From NCBI RefSeq assembly GCF_004368965.1, contig NZ_SORO01000003.1:124001-188000 (forward strand): DNA of 64,000 nucleotides, written 5' to 3'. Origin of the DNA: Leptospira meyeri (GTDB lineage Bacteria; Spirochaetota; Leptospiria; Leptospirales; Leptospiraceae). The notes under the pieces are model-generated. The model had not been told where the DNA came from. It did no database searches and saw nothing but the letters and a program-made list of their open reading frames with translations. Each line of letters begins with the position of its first letter. Positions within the stretch are counted from its first letter, which is position 1. The translations under genes were made by a program, and so were the position numbers. Shown here one piece after another: positions 1 through 8,642 of the stretch.

Positions 1-1
1 A

Positions 2-466
2 GAATTTGCAAAAGAATCAGCAGAACTCCGTATGGCCTCATTAAATTGTTTCCGAGACCAGGTATCAAAAACGCTTCCAAGTGATGACCCTCTTGCAAAG
101 GATTTAGGTGAGTATTTCCAATCCTCATTGCTCGATGGTAATGATAAGGAAGAAACTTTCTTTTCCTATGAGTGGAGGATCCTTCTTTCCGATAGTCGTC
201 CATATCCGCTCACACCCGGAGAAGTGAGTCTCGCCAAACAGTGGTTTGAATCACATTTGGAAATCAAAAAAGAAATCACAAACCTCTCTATCGAATACTT
301 ATCTGAGAAAAATCCTAACGATAAGTATGAGCGTTACTTAGAACTTTTCACAGGATACTACGGAAGTTTACTCAGAGAGCGAGATAAGTTCCTACTCTCC
401 CTCTCACTGGAATCATTAAAATCATACACCGATACCCTAAAACATAGAAAGGAGAAAGCAGAATGA
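2..466 (+). CDS. Hypothetical protein, 5' end outside the window
   Basis: The frame is open back to the window edge (residues EFAKESAELR precede the first ATG at 32), so this is probably the C-terminal part of a longer protein. The visible part is charged, soluble and helical, with no signal peptide or membrane segment. I do not recognise a family. The stop overlaps the rpiB start by four bases (ATGA), and a strong AAGGAG site for rpiB lies inside its 3' end. The two are therefore likely translationally coupled in one transcript. Confidence 0.7.
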   Translation, partial: EFAKESAELRMASLNCFRDQVSKTLPSDDPLAKDLGEYFQSSLLDGNDKEETFFSYEWRILLSDSRPYPLTPGEVSLAKQWFESHLEIKKEITNLSIEYLSEKNPNDKYERYLELFTGYYGSLLRERDKFLLSLSLESLKSYTDTLKHRKEKAE

Positions 467-900
467 AAGAAAAAATTGGAATTGCATCTGATCATGGAGG
501 ATTTGCCCTCAAAGAATTCCTCCGGAAAAGTCTCGAGGAAACTTACGAAATTGTCGATTACGGAACTAAGAGCGAAGAGTCCGTCGACTACCCCACCATC
601 ATCGGAGATGCCTGCCGAAAGGTTCTTTCCGGTGAAGTTCCTAGACTCATCGCCCTTTGCGGGACAGGCATTGGAGCATCCATTGCTGCCAACCGTTTCA
701 AAGGCATTCGAGCGGCCCTTTGCCATGATGAGTTTACGGCGGAGATGTCCAAACGCCATAACAATGCCAATGTACTCGTTTTAGGGGGAAGGGTTCTCGG
801 AACAGATTTAGCACAGAGAATCGTAAAAAAATGGATAGAAACAGAATTCGAAGGTGGACGGCACCAAAAAAGATTGGGACTGATAGAAGAACAGTCTTAA
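463..900 (+). CDS. rpiB: Ribose 5-phosphate isomerase B
   Basis: Interconverts ribulose 5-phosphate and ribose 5-phosphate in the non-oxidative pentose phosphate pathway, in the cytoplasm. The 145 residues match the usual RpiB/LacAB length. The N-terminal IGIASDHGGF motif and the catalytic-cysteine segment ALCGTGIGASIAANR are intact, followed by the conserved RAALCHDEF and NANVLVLGGR segments. An AAGGAG ribosome site sits about 8 bases before the ATG, and the start overlaps the upstream gene by four bases. Its 3' end overlaps the next ORF by 70 bases in another frame. The assignment is secure. Confidence 0.96.
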   Translation: MKEKIGIASDHGGFALKEFLRKSLEETYEIVDYGTKSEESVDYPTIIGDACRKVLSGEVPRLIALCGTGIGASIAANRFKGIRAALCHDEFTAEMSKRHNNANVLVLGGRVLGTDLAQRIVKKWIETEFEGGRHQKRLGLIEEQS

Positions 901-2561
901 TCCTATTCCTTGTTTGGGGCCTACCCTTATTTGGATGGGAAGTCCCAAAACAAGAAATCCTCAACCTAAGTCTTTGGAAAAAAATCGGAGTGGTTCAGAA
1001 TTCGGAACCAGGTAAAAAGAACTTTCTAAGGCCAAAAGAAAATACCCCCAAACACGGAGAACTTTTCTTCGACTTTGAAGGTGATGTGAGAGAGCCACAA
1101 ATCACTGAAGCCGGTTTTCCTTTTAAATCCAAATCCATCTCCGTTGTTTCCTCTTCTTATTTAACCGATGACCAAACGTATTTTTTCGGGAAACGATCCG
1201 CATACTTTTCTGGTCGCAGAAACCAAATCCATCTTTCCGTTTCTGGAAATTCTCTTTTTGGGACCCATCCCGATCCTTTTACGATTTCGATTCCAGTTCG
1301 TTTAGGGGAACAGGGAGCGGGTTCTGTCATTTTGGACCGAACTGTTTATGTAAAAGGAAAAAAATACGGCATCTCACTCGAGTTAAGCGAAAGTAAACCA
1401 ATATTACAAGTAAACAACCTACTTCAAAAATCAGAAGGCAGAACCGCAAGTTTTGTTTTGGAATCACAAGTAAAACTCAAACGAAAAACTTGGGAAGTGA
1501 TCTCCATATATTTTGATACATTAAACCACAAATATATCATGTACCAAAATGGAATCGAAACAGCAGAATATGAAAACAGGCAAGCAGATACATTAGGATT
1601 CGGTTTTCCAGAAAATGATTCCACTCCTCTTGTGCTTGGAAAATCATTCTATGGAAATTTGGATGGATTTCATATCCACAAAGGGGAACCCGAAGAAGAA
1701 TACACCAAGTTTGAATCGGTTCGTTATGATGATGAAACCAAAATTGGTTTTATGGAGGGAAACACTGCTATTTCTCCCGTTTTAGAAACAAAATATAGTA
1801 ATTCCAGTTTAACGCGTATCCATTGGAATATGGAACAACCGAAAGACACAATGTTAGAACTCTACTTCCGTGGTTCGAATCAAAAGTTTCTGGATTCTAA
1901 ATTGGATCCTTCATGGACAAGGATTGGATCTCTGGACAAAGGACTCCCTAAAACCAAATTCAAATTTTACCAATGGAAGTTGTGGTTCAGGCCTGACCCG
2001 CTTGGAAAATCGGTTCCAAATGTCCAATCCCTCTCCTTTGATTATACGGAACAAACTCCTCCCGATGTTCCAACTCGATTTCGATTGGAATCAAATCCAA
2101 ACACTGGGGATCCAATTTGTTTTTTATGGAATTCCAATCATGAAAAAGAAGTACAAAACGGTGGTGGTTATATCATTCATTATGGACTCACACCTACGCG
2201 AATGTTAGGTTCGGTATTTGTCAAAAAAGACAAATCAGGAAATTTAAATAAAATTGATGGGAATGAAGATGAAAGTAGTTTTAGAAACAAACGTTTTTGT
2301 ATCAATGAAGAGACCCTCGTAAACAATATTTATATTCCAGAAGGAGAACTGGGAACCGATGAGTTTCGACCTCTTGCCGATCAAGTAGATCTTTCAAGAA
2401 AGGAGAAACGAGGACTCCTCTTCCAATCAGGACTAACTTATTATTTCAGAATTTCAGCTTACAACCGTTACCTGAACGAATGGGATTCCAAAGACCAAAA
2501 AAGTCCACTTTCTCCTCCCGTTTCATTTAGTTTCCCCAAAGAAGTTTCGAACAACAAGTAA
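831..2561 (+). CDS. Secreted protein with a LamG/concanavalin-like segment
   Basis: A 576-residue exported protein. Residues 20-36 (RTVLILFLVWGLPLFGW) form a signal-peptide-like hydrophobic stretch after a basic N-terminus. Roughly residues 110-300 have the look of a LamG/concanavalin A-like beta-sandwich (YLTDDQTYFFGKRSAYFSG, then VISIYFDTLNHKYIMYQNG and LVLGKSFYGNLDGFHI). Around residue 400 onward is a fibronectin-III-like part with TPPDVPTRFRLES. The start lies inside rpiB, and no later start with a better ribosome site was found. Its 3' end converges on and overlaps the PIN-like gene by 39 bases. The substrate is unknown; a surface or periplasmic role is inferred. Confidence 0.8.
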   Translation: MDRNRIRRWTAPKKIGTDRRTVLILFLVWGLPLFGWEVPKQEILNLSLWKKIGVVQNSEPGKKNFLRPKENTPKHGELFFDFEGDVREPQITEAGFPFKSKSISVVSSSYLTDDQTYFFGKRSAYFSGRRNQIHLSVSGNSLFGTHPDPFTISIPVRLGEQGAGSVILDRTVYVKGKKYGISLELSESKPILQVNNLLQKSEGRTASFVLESQVKLKRKTWEVISIYFDTLNHKYIMYQNGIETAEYENRQADTLGFGFPENDSTPLVLGKSFYGNLDGFHIHKGEPEEEYTKFESVRYDDETKIGFMEGNTAISPVLETKYSNSSLTRIHWNMEQPKDTMLELYFRGSNQKFLDSKLDPSWTRIGSLDKGLPKTKFKFYQWKLWFRPDPLGKSVPNVQSLSFDYTEQTPPDVPTRFRLESNPNTGDPICFLWNSNHEKEVQNGGGYIIHYGLTPTRMLGSVFVKKDKSGNLNKIDGNEDESSFRNKRFCINEETLVNNIYIPEGELGTDEFRPLADQVDLSRKEKRGLLFQSGLTYYFRISAYNRYLNEWDSKDQKSPLSPPVSFSFPKEVSNNK

Positions 2562-2912
2562 AGGTAGGGAGTTTATCTCCCTTTCTAAGTCGACAAACAC
2601 TTCTTCCATTCCCTCTTTCAAAGCAATTGCCATCTCAAGATCACAGGTCTCAGACATTAAAATTTGAGTCCGAAGGCTCTCTGTATCTAATTCAAAAATA
2701 GTATCCGTTAGGTCCTCTAAAAAACCAAGGATCTGTGTTTTCTTAGTAACTTCAATATCTCCCAACTGTTGAAACAGTATATAAATAGAAAGAGACGATG
2801 TAAAAAACCTCTGGTGAGAATCAAGAGCTTCTAACAATAGTTTTTGGATCTTTTGTTTTCGAGAAGAACTTAATAGTGATAACAATAAAGAAGAAGTAAG
2901 ATAAACCTTCAA
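2523..2912 (-). CDS. PIN-like protein with degenerate active site
   Basis: 129 residues laid out like a VapC PIN-domain ribonuclease: MKVYLTSSLLLSLL at the N-terminus, SSLSIYILFQQL near residue 40, IFELDTESLRT, a helical DLEMAIALKEG segment, and a final FVDLEREINSLPLLVVRNF. Measured against the family pattern, the acidic catalytic positions look replaced: LDTS becomes LTSS, the glutamate of the second motif becomes Ile, and the LADA aspartate becomes Ile. Nuclease activity is therefore doubtful. It overlaps the upstream ribbon-helix-helix gene by four bases, the normal antitoxin-toxin order. The family call is by pattern only. Confidence 0.6.
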   Translation of the reverse strand: MKVYLTSSLLLSLLSSSRKQKIQKLLLEALDSHQRFFTSSLSIYILFQQLGDIEVTKKTQILGFLEDLTDTIFELDTESLRTQILMSETCDLEMAIALKEGMEEVFVDLEREINSLPLLVVRNFFGETK

Positions 2913-3100
2913 TCCAGTAACTCCGTCAAGGATATGAGGGCCTTTCTTCTCACAAGTTCCGATTTTTGGATGATTTCATTTTTTAAAGCCATTCGAATGA
3001 GTTCTCCCTGGGAGATTCCTCTTCTGGAAGCTTCATTTTTTAATAAAATTTGTTCTTCTTCGGAAAGTAGGATCTGAAACCGTTTATCAATTTTTGCCAT
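2909..3100 (-). CDS. Ribbon-helix-helix (CopG/VapB-like) protein
   Basis: 63 residues with a CopG/Arc-type layout. A short beta strand (KRFQILLSEEE) is followed by two helices (EQILLKNEASRRG, then SQGELIRMALKNEI) with the G-x-S turn typical of ribbon-helix-helix DNA-binding proteins that dimerise on operators. It overlaps the PIN-like ORF by four bases and touches the end of the upstream TPR gene by one base, so it may be transcribed from further upstream. An antitoxin-style autoregulator is the likely role, though the partner appears catalytically dead. Confidence 0.7.
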   Translation of the reverse strand: MAKIDKRFQILLSEEEQILLKNEASRRGISQGELIRMALKNEIIQKSELVRRKALISLTELLD

Positions 3101-3711
3101 TAATCTTCTTCTTCCAATTCCTTTTCGGCTTTTTCAAATTTACGCCAATACAGACTGGCATCCTGCCACTGCCCAAGGGATTCGTACAAGGATGCAATAT
3201 TATAATATGATTCGGTCAAACGGTAGTCTAACTTCACTGCCTTTTGAAACAGTTTAATCGACTTTTCTTTGTTATCTGAAAACCATTCACTAAAAGCCCA
3301 AAGATAATACCATCTTCCCAAGTTTGGATCCCTAGGCCGTACTTTTTCTAAATGTAAAACATTCTCTTGGAAAAGTTTAGAGGAGAGATTATAGTTTTTT
3401 TGAATGAGTTTTGCTTTATTGATTCGATCTTCTGCAGGTTCATCAGGCCTTGGCACCGACAAATCGTTTCTATACAAAAGTGCTTTTGCATAAAGTAATT
3501 TGAAATACAACTCGTTTTGACTTAAATCCAAATACCTTTCCAAATAAGGTATGGACGTTGTTTCATCATCCACTTTGTGCAGGTTGTAAATTTGTTTTCT
3601 TAAAGCAGTTGTTTCTTCTTTTTTTTTGCTTCCGCCGGCCCAGACCATTTGGGTCGATAAAAATAAGATACAAACAAATTTAAAAGTATAAGTAGAAGTT
3701 TTGTCCATCAT
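3100..3711 (-). CDS. Exported TPR-repeat protein
   Basis: 203 residues. The N-terminal segment KFVCILFLSTQMVWAGG is a signal peptide with a likely cleavage after Trp-Ala. The mature part contains helical TPR pairs, clearest near the C-terminus (WYYLWAFSEWFSDNKEKSI, then LTESYYNIASLYESLGQW), which usually act as protein-binding scaffolds. The start lies 32 bases inside the preceding membrane-protein gene, so translation is probably coupled. The partner is unknown; the adjacent membrane protein is the obvious candidate. Confidence 0.8.
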   Translation of the reverse strand: MMDKTSTYTFKFVCILFLSTQMVWAGGSKKKEETTALRKQIYNLHKVDDETTSIPYLERYLDLSQNELYFKLLYAKALLYRNDLSVPRPDEPAEDRINKAKLIQKNYNLSSKLFQENVLHLEKVRPRDPNLGRWYYLWAFSEWFSDNKEKSIKLFQKAVKLDYRLTESYYNIASLYESLGQWQDASLYWRKFEKAEKELEEED

Positions 3712-6451
3712 CTGGAAATTTCATCGATTTGATTTCATGGCGGAATGGTAGTTCCTGTAATTTTTGGATCACAGAAAGATACAAGTCTTTTGCCGTTACA
3801 ATCAACATAGAATTGGGTGATGTTTCAATCAATCGATCTTTACTTTCCAGATACGTTTGGATCGAATCCACAAAATGTCTTTTGGAACGTTCCCATTCCG
3901 GTGATGGATGGTATTCAGGCCATTGGATTCTTAATACAGATGTGGATCTTTTTCCGCCGAAGGTTGCTTGCATAAAAGAACGAATCATCCAAGATAAACT
4001 GTCTTTTAAAAACTCAGGTTTTCGTTCCTCTTTTTCTACTAGGACATGCAGAGCAGGTATGACTTGGCGAAGTTTTTCTTGAATCATTCGTTTGTGAGAA
4101 TCTAAAAACTTTGTTTTTTCTTCTTTGTTCAAAAGAACCAAAAAAATTCCCGGAAAACCAAGAGATTCCATATGAAAAGCGATGATAGCTTCTGTTTGCA
4201 AAAGGATTTCCCAAGAAAACTTTTTTGCAATAAAACGATCAAGCCTTACTGTATCATCAACATCCAACATGGCAAATCCCGATTCATCAAAGGGTAAATA
4301 AGGATCGTGGTGTAAAAAAATTAAATTAGAACGAGTGTTATAGTCAAGACCCGAGGAAATTTGATTATGGAAGGAACCTAAAGAATCATTTAAAAACAAA
4401 TAAGAAAAACGAGGAGAACCTAGTCGTGAAATAAAGTTTTTAGTGTAACCAATAATTCCATCATATGAAATTTCATTCTCTCGATAAATTTTATCAAGCA
4501 AACCATATTCAACACGTTTTTCTTCTGGAACCAACGTGAAGAAAGTTTCCGGTGAACTGGACTTAGTTTCTTTTGAATCTTCTTTTTTCGTAACGGTTTG
4601 AACGAGTTTTTCTAATTCTGGATTAAAAATAGTTTCTCGTTTTTTTTGTACTGCATCGAGAATTGCGACTCTTCTCCAAGTTGCCGGGGGTAAAATTTTA
4701 AAACTCGTTTTTTTCACAGGACTAGGATTGTTTATAACGGGTTCCATTTTTGTTTCAATTCCTTCTTTATTGGAGACTGTTTTTTTTATCTCTATTTCTA
4801 GATTTGGTGATTCTTCACTCACTAAAAGGGATTCCCCTAACATATTACGATGTTCCCATTTACGTTTTATAGAAGCCCATAACACAAAGAAAATCCAAGG
4901 TCCGATGAATAAATATCCAAAACTTAACAAATAAGGAGGAAAGGAAGAATAACGATAAACTGACAAACCAGATAAAAACCCAGGTTTTCCATGTTCTTTA
5001 GAAGTATAATAGGAATGGAATTTATGATTTAAAAAGCCAACAGACTGTTTTTTAGAATCCAAATGAACAAATTTGGAAGTATCCTCTCCTTTCCAAATAC
5101 GAGGATTGAATAAAACCTGTTCCTTACTTTTGTTATCTGATAGCTTTGCAGAAACCATTGGAAAATAAAATTCATCCCGGTCTTTTTCTTTTTTCGCCAA
5201 CAAAAGATTAGAATCGAGCACTGCCACAAGAATGGAAATGGAACCCGTTTCAACATTTCGTTTTGGTATTAAATATACTAAGTCAAAATCAGATTCAAAT
5301 AAAATTGTGATGGGATGATTTTGAATGCGTTCGAATAAACTAAAAATTTCTGTTCCAAATCGATTTTGAATTGTTTTGTTTTCAATTGAGTCTTTTTTCC
5401 AAAGGTACAATTCCGAAACGATTTTTTCAGTTTCGCCAAGGCCCCCACCTTCTCCAAGCCCTTCACGAAGAAGATTTTTTTCAAGAACGGATAGTGTCTC
5501 TTCAAATTGAGTTAATCTATGTTTAGTCCAAGGTTTATAATAACGATAATCGGGGAAAAGTTCATAACTCTTTTGATAAAACAAAAGTAAAATCAGATAT
5601 GCGATGACTGGCAAAAGAATTCTACGTTTGAACTGAAAACTCCCAGAGTGAGTGACAATCCAAATAAAACGAATGTAAAACAATCCAGTAAAGGTAACGA
5701 GAAAAAGAACAAAACAACCGAAACGTATTTCGTCCGCTTCCGAATCTGACTGACGAAGTAAATAAATAGAAAACTTTTCTCTGGACTCTAAAATGAGTTT
5801 TGAATTTTCACCATCTAACTGCCAAGTGATGATTTGTCCTTCTTTCCCGGAAAACAATCCAAGCAATTGGTTACTTTCTCTATCACCCGTTAAGATGGAT
5901 TCATCATTGGTATATAAAACTTTTTGGGATTTTGGATCGAAGGCCCAATAAAGATATCCAAACTCTAAATTAGCATTTTGAATTTGTTTTGGTAAAGGTG
6001 GCCCCTTTGGAAACACTACAAAAAATTTACCTGACAAATCACGATACACATAATCACCGTTAGATAGGTTTTTTAATTTTCCCTCTGACAACCCAGAAGG
6101 ATCCTGCCTTAATTCATCCTGAAAAATTTCACTGGTTTCGTTTGTGCTATGGATGAGACGAAGAGAATCATCATACAACCGAACATAGTTTAAACCAAGG
6201 GTGTCTTTGATGCGAGAAGTGACTTGGGAGGCTCGGTATGGAAGAGTTGATTCTCGAAAAAAGAACTCGAGTGTATTTAAATACTCTTTTGTACGATCTT
6301 CATCAAAACGTTCCAAAGCGGAAATCAAATTTGATTTCATCCGAATGGGGCGAATCCATTCAAAATATCCGAACAAAACGGAGGTCACGAGGAGAGAAAC
6401 CACAAAGTATCCAAAAAGAATAGACAGGTTTCCGAAATTCCGTTTCATCAT
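3680..6451 (-). CDS. Large multi-pass membrane protein, unknown function
   Basis: About 923 residues from the ATG at 6451; a TTG at 6484 would add 11 residues but overlaps the divergent gene region. One N-terminal membrane helix (LFGYFVVSLLVTSVLFGYF) is followed by an extracytoplasmic region of about 200 residues. Two more helices (FGCFVLFLVTFTGLFYI, LLPVIAYLILLLFY), a second exposed region and a helix near YLFIGPWIFFVLWA come next, then a long cytoplasmic tail of about 380 residues. The arrangement suggests a sensor or cell-envelope factor, but I see no kinase, cyclase, GGDEF or HD motif. Its end overlaps the TPR gene by 32 bases. Confidence 0.8.
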   Translation of the reverse strand: MMKRNFGNLSILFGYFVVSLLVTSVLFGYFEWIRPIRMKSNLISALERFDEDRTKEYLNTLEFFFRESTLPYRASQVTSRIKDTLGLNYVRLYDDSLRLIHSTNETSEIFQDELRQDPSGLSEGKLKNLSNGDYVYRDLSGKFFVVFPKGPPLPKQIQNANLEFGYLYWAFDPKSQKVLYTNDESILTGDRESNQLLGLFSGKEGQIITWQLDGENSKLILESREKFSIYLLRQSDSEADEIRFGCFVLFLVTFTGLFYIRFIWIVTHSGSFQFKRRILLPVIAYLILLLFYQKSYELFPDYRYYKPWTKHRLTQFEETLSVLEKNLLREGLGEGGGLGETEKIVSELYLWKKDSIENKTIQNRFGTEIFSLFERIQNHPITILFESDFDLVYLIPKRNVETGSISILVAVLDSNLLLAKKEKDRDEFYFPMVSAKLSDNKSKEQVLFNPRIWKGEDTSKFVHLDSKKQSVGFLNHKFHSYYTSKEHGKPGFLSGLSVYRYSSFPPYLLSFGYLFIGPWIFFVLWASIKRKWEHRNMLGESLLVSEESPNLEIEIKKTVSNKEGIETKMEPVINNPSPVKKTSFKILPPATWRRVAILDAVQKKRETIFNPELEKLVQTVTKKEDSKETKSSSPETFFTLVPEEKRVEYGLLDKIYRENEISYDGIIGYTKNFISRLGSPRFSYLFLNDSLGSFHNQISSGLDYNTRSNLIFLHHDPYLPFDESGFAMLDVDDTVRLDRFIAKKFSWEILLQTEAIIAFHMESLGFPGIFLVLLNKEEKTKFLDSHKRMIQEKLRQVIPALHVLVEKEERKPEFLKDSLSWMIRSFMQATFGGKRSTSVLRIQWPEYHPSPEWERSKRHFVDSIQTYLESKDRLIETSPNSMLIVTAKDLYLSVIQKLQELPFRHEIKSMKFPDDGQNFYLYF

Positions 6452-6501
6452 TCTAATTATCGGGTTGTCATTTGCAAAAACCAATCAGTCCAAGGAAAGG
6501 A

Positions 6502-7476
6502 ATGATTTTTTATGTATTTTTGGACGGAGTGGGCATCGCAGACTACGACCCCAAATCCAACCCTTTTAGCCGATTTGCCAAAGGATTTTTAGCACCTGTG
6601 GGAGGAATTCCAAAGTCAGATGCCGATTTACCAGTTTCGCCTTCCCAAATCCATTATGTCAAAACCGATGCGCATATGGGTGTTTCTGGCCTTCCCCAAT
6701 CTGCCACTGGCCAAACAGCACTTTGGACTGGAATCCCTGGTCCTAAAGTTCTTGGTCGACATGTGAGTGGGTTTCCGACCATCACCCTTCGCAAAATCAT
6801 TTCGAAATATTCACTCATCAAAGTATTAAATGAAAATGGAAAGTTAAGCGATTTTCTAAATTGTTTTTCTCCCCCCTACCTCAAACACGTAGAGGAAAAA
6901 CCCAAACTAGTTTCTGCCTCTACCTTAGTCCAGTTGGCAAGTGGTCGGCCTTTAAAAAACTTTGATGACCTCTCGAATGAAAGAGGTTTATACATGGATT
7001 TAACCCATGAGATCATGGGAACTCTTGGGATTGAAATGTTAAAACCAGGAGATCCTCTACTCAACAGAAGAGATCCGTACGAACTCGGCAAAAAATCTCT
7101 TTCTCGTTTTGCCCACTACCAATTGGCTTTGTATGAATATTTTCTGACAGATAAAGTAGGTCATGCAATGGATTGGGAAAAGGCAGAACATGTAATCCAA
7201 AACTTAGAAAATTTTTTTCGTGGGATATTGGAAAGTTTAGATCCAAAAAAGGACCTACTCATTGTTTCAAGTGATCATGGAAATATGGAAGATTTAAGTC
7301 AAAAAAACCATACGGAAAACCCGGCGGCCACCATCCTATATGGAAAGGATGCTGACCGCTTCGCAGAAAATATACATTCGCTTGCGGATATTGTCCCGGA
7401 AATTTACAAAACTTTCGGAATGGAAGAAGCCATTCACAATACCAAAACGAATGAATTTCTAATTGAATCCGACTAA
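6502..7476 (+). CDS. Alkaline-phosphatase-superfamily metalloenzyme, phosphoglycerate-mutase-like
   Basis: 325 residues from ATG 6502, which has an excellent AAGGAAAGGA ribosome site just before it. The upstream in-frame TTG at 6472 has no such site. The fold is that of metal-dependent phosphoglycerate mutase and phosphopentomutase: VFLDGVGIADYDP carries the first metal aspartate, GLPQSATGQTALWTG is the nucleophile region, and SSDHGNMED and KNHTENP carry the C-terminal metal ligands. It is shorter than full-length iPGM (about 510 residues), so the substrate is uncertain. It is divergent from the membrane protein, and its 3' end overlaps the convergent TPR gene by four bases. Confidence 0.82.
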   Translation: MIFYVFLDGVGIADYDPKSNPFSRFAKGFLAPVGGIPKSDADLPVSPSQIHYVKTDAHMGVSGLPQSATGQTALWTGIPGPKVLGRHVSGFPTITLRKIISKYSLIKVLNENGKLSDFLNCFSPPYLKHVEEKPKLVSASTLVQLASGRPLKNFDDLSNERGLYMDLTHEIMGTLGIEMLKPGDPLLNRRDPYELGKKSLSRFAHYQLALYEYFLTDKVGHAMDWEKAEHVIQNLENFFRGILESLDPKKDLLIVSSDHGNMEDLSQKNHTENPAATILYGKDADRFAENIHSLADIVPEIYKTFGMEEAIHNTKTNEFLIESD

Positions 7477-8642
7477 AACTCTAAATCATTTCCAGATTCA
7501 GGTCGATTTGACAACGAACTTGGTTTAGATGAATTTGAATCAGACGATACATCTGAATCATCAAGATCATTGTGGTCGGTAAACTGATCGAGTGATTCTT
7601 TTTTCCATGCAATCGCCTTGTCGGTAATCTGGTTTTTAGGGTATTTATCTACAATTGTTTGAAAGATTCCTGCTGCTTTTTCAAACTTACCTTGTCTGAA
7701 ATAAATAGTTCCTTTTTTGTATAAAGCTGCTTGGTCGAGCGAATAATCGCTGTTATTTAGTACCTTATTTATATAAGTCAGAGATTCTACTTGTTTTCCC
7801 ATCGCATCATAGGAAAGAGCAATATAGTATAATGCTTCCTCCTCTTTTTTTGGGGTTGGATTCACACTGATTACTTTTTGGAAAAGTTCGATCGCCTTTC
7901 CATATTGTTTTTTGGTGTAATTATCTTTTGCGTCTTTTAATACTGAGTCCTTATATTCCCCGACCACTTTTTCATCGGCACCAGCCAATTGGTCAGCAGT
8001 TTCAATGTATTCATCAAATACGTCAAATGAAGCCCAGTCTTTTCCAAGTTTGCGAAGTGACCTACCCCAACCAATTCTTGATTCTGTATTGTTAGGATCT
8101 TCTTGAAGAGCTAATGTATAGTTTTTACGAGCAGTTTCAAATTGCCCTGTTCTATAATAAAAATCCCCAAGGGAAAGAAATGATTTAGATCTAAGTTTGT
8201 TATCCGAACTCAATTGCAAAACGGATTCCAAATGGGCCTTGCCTTCCGATTCATTTCCAACTTTTAATAGTAGGTTCCCAAGAGAATAACTTAGTTTTTC
8301 TTTTTCATCAGCCTTCAGATTGGAATTCTTTTTTAGATCTTTATAAATATCAAGCGCAGGATAAAAATCAGAGTTTTTCTCTAAGGCTCTTGCTTGGTTG
8401 TATTTAATTTGGAATTCATACTTTTCTAACCCTTTCTTTCCAGCTAACTCGGAAAAGATGGCAATTGCTCGCTCTTTACTCTGCGGATTAGATTGTTTTA
8501 AGTATTCTTCTCCTTCCGCAATTTTTTCCAAAATGGCTTGTGATTTATCTTCTTTAGCTGAAATATTTGTTTGGTAGTATGCAGTAGAAAGACCTGCAAC
8601 TATAAATAAAAAACCAGTTAAAGTTACTATGATTCGATTCAT
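7473..8642 (-). CDS. TPR-repeat protein with N-terminal membrane anchor
   Basis: 389 residues. An N-terminal hydrophobic segment (IVTLTGFLFIVAGLSTAYY) acts as a signal or anchor. It is followed by at least six tandem TPR-like helical pairs, for example SFLSLGDFYYRTGQFETAR and ALYYIALSYDAMGKQVES. The tail is Asp/Ser-rich. It overlaps the upstream fibronectin-like gene by four bases (ATGA), so the two form one translational unit. A periplasmic or membrane-associated scaffold is likely; the partner is unknown. Confidence 0.82.
   Translation of the reverse strand: MNRIIVTLTGFLFIVAGLSTAYYQTNISAKEDKSQAILEKIAEGEEYLKQSNPQSKERAIAIFSELAGKKGLEKYEFQIKYNQARALEKNSDFYPALDIYKDLKKNSNLKADEKEKLSYSLGNLLLKVGNESEGKAHLESVLQLSSDNKLRSKSFLSLGDFYYRTGQFETARKNYTLALQEDPNNTESRIGWGRSLRKLGKDWASFDVFDEYIETADQLAGADEKVVGEYKDSVLKDAKDNYTKKQYGKAIELFQKVISVNPTPKKEEEALYYIALSYDAMGKQVESLTYINKVLNNSDYSLDQAALYKKGTIYFRQGKFEKAAGIFQTIVDKYPKNQITDKAIAWKKESLDQFTDHNDLDDSDVSSDSNSSKPSSLSNRPESGNDLEF

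Noticed and set aside
6452..6501. TTG starts at 6484 (minus) and 6472 (plus) that would make the two divergent genes overlap
   Set aside because: ATG starts at 6451 and 6502 are better; the latter has a strong ribosome site.
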